Positions 5,222-6,103 of a DNA stretch of 6,103 bases are shown here, piece after piece. Made by a program: the position numbers and the translations under genes. Below the pieces are notes generated by a model that had not been told where the DNA came from, did no database searches, and saw only the letters and a program-made list of their open reading frames with translations. Source of the stretch: Candidatus Nomurabacteria bacterium (lineage in GTDB: Bacteria; Patescibacteriota; Minisyncoccia; Phycocordibacterales; UBA9973); assembly GCA_020850295.1 (NCBI GenBank), contig JADZEV010000016.1, forward strand, positions 1 to 6,103, written 5' to 3'. Each line of letters starts with the position of its first letter. The first letter of the stretch is position 1.

Positions 5222-5746
5222 TTAAAAATTACCTATGTACCTAGTGTCAACCTTATTTACAGTAACACTTTGGGTGAAATTAGGAATCTCATATTCTCCA
5301 ACCCCGTACTTATTTACCCAGTCTGATGGATTTGGAGTATTGTAAATTACGCTTTCCTCTCTTCCGGAGTAGCTTATTTTTGTTCCATCCTGGTTCCAGG
5401 AGCCTTCAATAATGTAGACAGTTGCAAAAGATGCAGTAAAGCCTAGATTATATGAGAAGCCTTGGCAAACAGTTTCTCCATAATTATTTTGTTCCCATCC
5501 TCCTGGCCTAATAATAGGGGACAAGAGCAATCCCTGCCTGCCGGTAAGGCGGGCGTTTCTGCCTCTTGTATCAGGATTTATCAAAGCTCTAATGGTAACT
5601 GTTTTAGTCTGGTTATTTTCATTGACCAAATAAACTGTTGCCATGCCGGATTGATCTACTTCAAAGTGATCAACCTCGTACTTCTGGCCTTTAGAGCTCA
5701 AAGATGAGAAAAAAAGTAAGGTAAGTGAAAAAAATATCTTTTTCAT
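5222..5746 (-). CDS. Exported beta-rich protein with an in-frame GC-rich repeat
   Basis: A 174-residue protein with a Sec signal peptide (MKKIFFSLTLLFFSSLSSKG, likely cut just before or near Gln21). The leader has no cysteine, so unlike its paralogue it is probably secreted without a lipid anchor. The mature part is Asn-, Gly-, Tyr- and Thr-rich with one cysteine (94), and looks beta-rich. It aligns in order with the lipoprotein at 4539-5093: SGMATVYLVNENN, NP, SPIIRPGGWEQNNYGE, SYNLGFTAS, PNP, and a terminal IG. Residues 64-71 (NARLTGRQ) come from a GC-rich palindromic repeat and fall where the paralogue is about 10 residues shorter, so they look like an insertion kept in frame. The SKGQ cleavage region resembles Bacteroidota signal peptides, though the promoter does not. 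It is a single-gene unit, divergent from the tRNA-Leu gene. The family is not recognised. Confidence 0.82.
   Translation of the reverse strand: MKKIFFSLTLLFFSSLSSKGQKYEVDHFEVDQSGMATVYLVNENNQTKTVTIRALINPDTRGRNARLTGRQGLLLSPIIRPGGWEQNNYGETVCQGFSYNLGFTASFATVYIIEGSWNQDGTKISYSGREESVIYNTPNPSDWVNKYGVGEYEIPNFTQSVTVNKVDTRYIGNF
5535..5555. repeat. GC-rich imperfect palindromic repeat within a coding region
   Basis: GCCTGCC (5536-5542) faces GGCGGGC (5548-5554) around a GGTAA loop, with one T/G position in the stem. The block is far richer in GC than its surroundings. It resembles the short CCTGCCGGCAGGCAGG-type interspersed palindrome I recall from Parcubacteria genomes, where it often appears in predicted proteins as PAGRQAG or TGRQAG. 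Here the coding strand reads NARLTGRQ and the other strand LPAGKAG. Only one copy is in the window, so genome-wide repetition is from memory, not shown. Confidence 0.65.
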
Positions 5747-5789
5747 TTAGTATGTTTTATTTGTGATGGAATATGTACTTTTCTATTTA

Positions 5790-5818
5790 ATTATAGCAGA
5801 TTTAAATACTTTTGTCAA
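5790..5818 (-). promoter_or_regulatory. Near-perfect sigma-70 promoter for the exported-protein gene
   Basis: On the - strand, TTGACA (complement of 5813-5818), 17 bp, then TATAAT (complement of 5790-5795) preceded by TGC. Both hexamers are consensus and the -10 is extended. The -10 lies 43 nt before the ATG at 5746. The leader resembles that of the lipoprotein gene, sharing ATAGAAA, ATATT and an AATAAAA block close to the ATG. Confidence 0.9.
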
Positions 5819-5846
5819 TATAGATAAAAAGCTTATAAATATTAGC

Positions 5847-5875
5847 TTGAAAAGGGAAGTAGGGTGTTGTAGAAT
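5847..5875 (+). promoter_or_regulatory. Likely promoter of the tRNA-Leu gene
   Basis: TTGAAA (5847-5852), a 17-bp spacer, then TAGAAT (5870-5875); each hexamer differs from the consensus at one base. Transcription would begin near 5882, giving a leader of about 15 nt before the tRNA. A second possibility upstream is TTGTCA (5812-5817), 16 bp, TATAAA (5834-5839). Confidence 0.6.
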
Positions 5876-5880
5876 AAGGG

Positions 5881-5993
5881 ACATTCTACATAGTGTGCCC
5901 GGGTGGCGAAATTGGTAGACGCGTCAGTCTTAGGAACTGATATCGCAAGATGTGAAGGTTCAAGTCCTTTCCCGGGCACAGTGTGTAGAAGGT
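5881..5993 (+). repeat. Inverted repeat flanking tRNA-Leu, extending its acceptor stem
   Basis: The 16 nt before the tRNA (5881-5896) are nearly complementary to the 16 nt starting at the discriminator base (5978-5993). Counting outward from the acceptor stem there are 13 Watson-Crick pairs, one T-G wobble and two mismatches, including an unbroken run TTCTACA/TGTAGAA (5884-5890 with 5984-5990). With the 7-bp acceptor stem, the precursor could form a rod of about 23 positions. Confidence 0.75.
5897..5978 (+). tRNA. tRNA-Leu (anticodon UAG)
   Basis: An 82-nt class II tRNA. The acceptor stem GCCCGGG (5897-5903) pairs with CCCGGGC (5971-5977), with discriminator A5978. The anticodon stem TCAGT/ACTGA (5924-5928 and 5936-5940) holds the loop CTTAGGA with anticodon TAG at 5931-5933, which reads CUN leucine codons. 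The long variable arm (about 5941-5953, hairpin ATC-GCAA-GAT) is the leucine/serine/tyrosine hallmark. The T arm has stem GAAGG/CCTTT and loop TTCAAGT. The 3' CCA is not encoded (CAG follows the discriminator), so CCA must be added after transcription. Confidence 0.96.
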
Positions 5994-5995
5994 AT

Positions 5996-6036
5996 GTCTC
6001 TATAGCTCAGTTGTAGCGGCTTCAACGCAAAAGGTC
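5996..6036 (+). pseudogene. Decayed tRNA fragment resembling the next tRNA
   Basis: Of its first 18 nt, 17 match the tRNA that begins at 6072, including an identical 16-nt run CTCTATAGCTCAGTTG covering the acceptor strand, the 5' side of the D stem and part of the D loop. The D arm then loses bases (one G of GG, and AG of GAGC). No usable anticodon arm, T arm or 3' acceptor strand complementary to GTCTCTA is present. The stretch AAGGTC at 6031-6036 resembles a variable loop, after which the sequence turns AT-rich. The start lies exactly 76 nt, one tRNA length, before the intact copy. It is best read as a degenerate tandem tRNA copy. Confidence 0.7.
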
Positions 6037-6071
6037 TTTAATAAACTAATTTGTAAATATACAAATATATT

Positions 6072-6103
6072 GCCTCTATAGCTCAGTTGGTAGAGCAGCT
6101 CCC
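6072..6103 (+). tRNA. tRNA, 5' part only, cut by the window edge (possibly Thr)
   Basis: The acceptor 5' strand GCCTCTA (6072-6078), TA, D stem GCTC/GAGC (6081-6084 and 6093-6096), D loop AGTTGGTA, A26, and anticodon-stem 5' strand GCTCC are all in standard positions. The window ends at tRNA position 32, just before the anticodon, so the amino acid cannot be read. The 5' half resembles bacterial threonine tRNAs, which is only a guess. Confidence 0.88.

Noticed and set aside
5462..5707. An 81-codon + strand reading frame containing LPAGKAG
   Set aside because: The LPAGKAG peptide is only the other-strand translation of the GC-rich repeat; the - strand frame has a signal peptide, promoter, terminator and paralogue.
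5812..5839. An alternative + strand promoter TTGTCA, 16 bp, TATAAA for tRNA-Leu
   Set aside because: It is possible, but its -35 is mostly the reverse reading of the minus-strand TTGACA box, and a better-placed promoter lies at 5847-5875.
6049..6066. AT-only style hairpin ATTTGTA-AATA-TACAAAT as a tRNA terminator or T arm
   Set aside because: It lacks a GC core and a following T-tract, and has no TTCRA T-loop, so neither role is supported.
1..6103. UGA recoding, CRISPR arrays, transposases or integrases
   Set aside because: UGA ends the SPFH-like gene at the overlap, all other genes end in TAA or TAG, and no regularly spaced repeats or mobile-element genes are visible.

Overview
The window is AT-rich and most likely comes from a Patescibacteria/CPR bacterium, probably of the Parcubacteria group. 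Three things suggest this. There is a tandem set of short two-helix pilin-like proteins of the type annotated in these genomes as type IV secretion pilins. A short GC-rich palindromic repeat, encoding peptides such as TGRQG or PAGKAG, lies inside an otherwise AT-rich gene. The genes are small and compact, and most starts lack a Shine-Dalgarno sequence. The promoters are classical sigma-70 type (TTGACA, 17 bp, TATAAT), which argues against Bacteroidota even though two signal peptides look Bacteroidota-like. UGA serves as an ordinary stop codon. The lineage call is inference; no rRNA or ribosomal protein gene is present.

Layout. Positions 2-1232 (+) hold three consecutive pilin-like membrane proteins. 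The first is cut by the window edge. The set ends in a bidirectional terminator at 1234-1260. Positions 1280-2982 (-) hold a two-gene operon: an SPFH/Band 7-like soluble protein, then, by a 4-nt ATGA overlap with a strong ribosome binding site, a four-helix membrane protein with a soluble tail. A near-perfect promoter at 3025-3053 drives it. Positions 3114-4482 (+) hold two unrecognised, highly charged helical proteins 4 nt apart. Positions 4539-5746 (-) hold two separately transcribed exported proteins, one a probable lipoprotein. They can be aligned end to end and appear to be diverged paralogues. The upstream one carries the GC-rich repeat in frame. Positions 5847-6103 (+) hold tRNA-Leu(UAG), a decayed tRNA copy, and the 5' part of a further tRNA cut by the right edge.

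How the genes work together. The pilin-like set probably supplies subunits of an envelope-spanning pilus or secretion apparatus. The SPFH protein has no visible membrane anchor of its own and is probably tethered by its operon partner, loosely like SPFH/NfeD pairs. The charged protein pair and the exported paralogues have no function I can assign. The observations most worth following up are the in-frame repeat insertion that accounts for most of the length difference between the paralogues, the SPFH/four-helix pair, the long inverted repeat that extends the tRNA-Leu acceptor stem, and the decayed tRNA exactly 76 nt before its intact relative.
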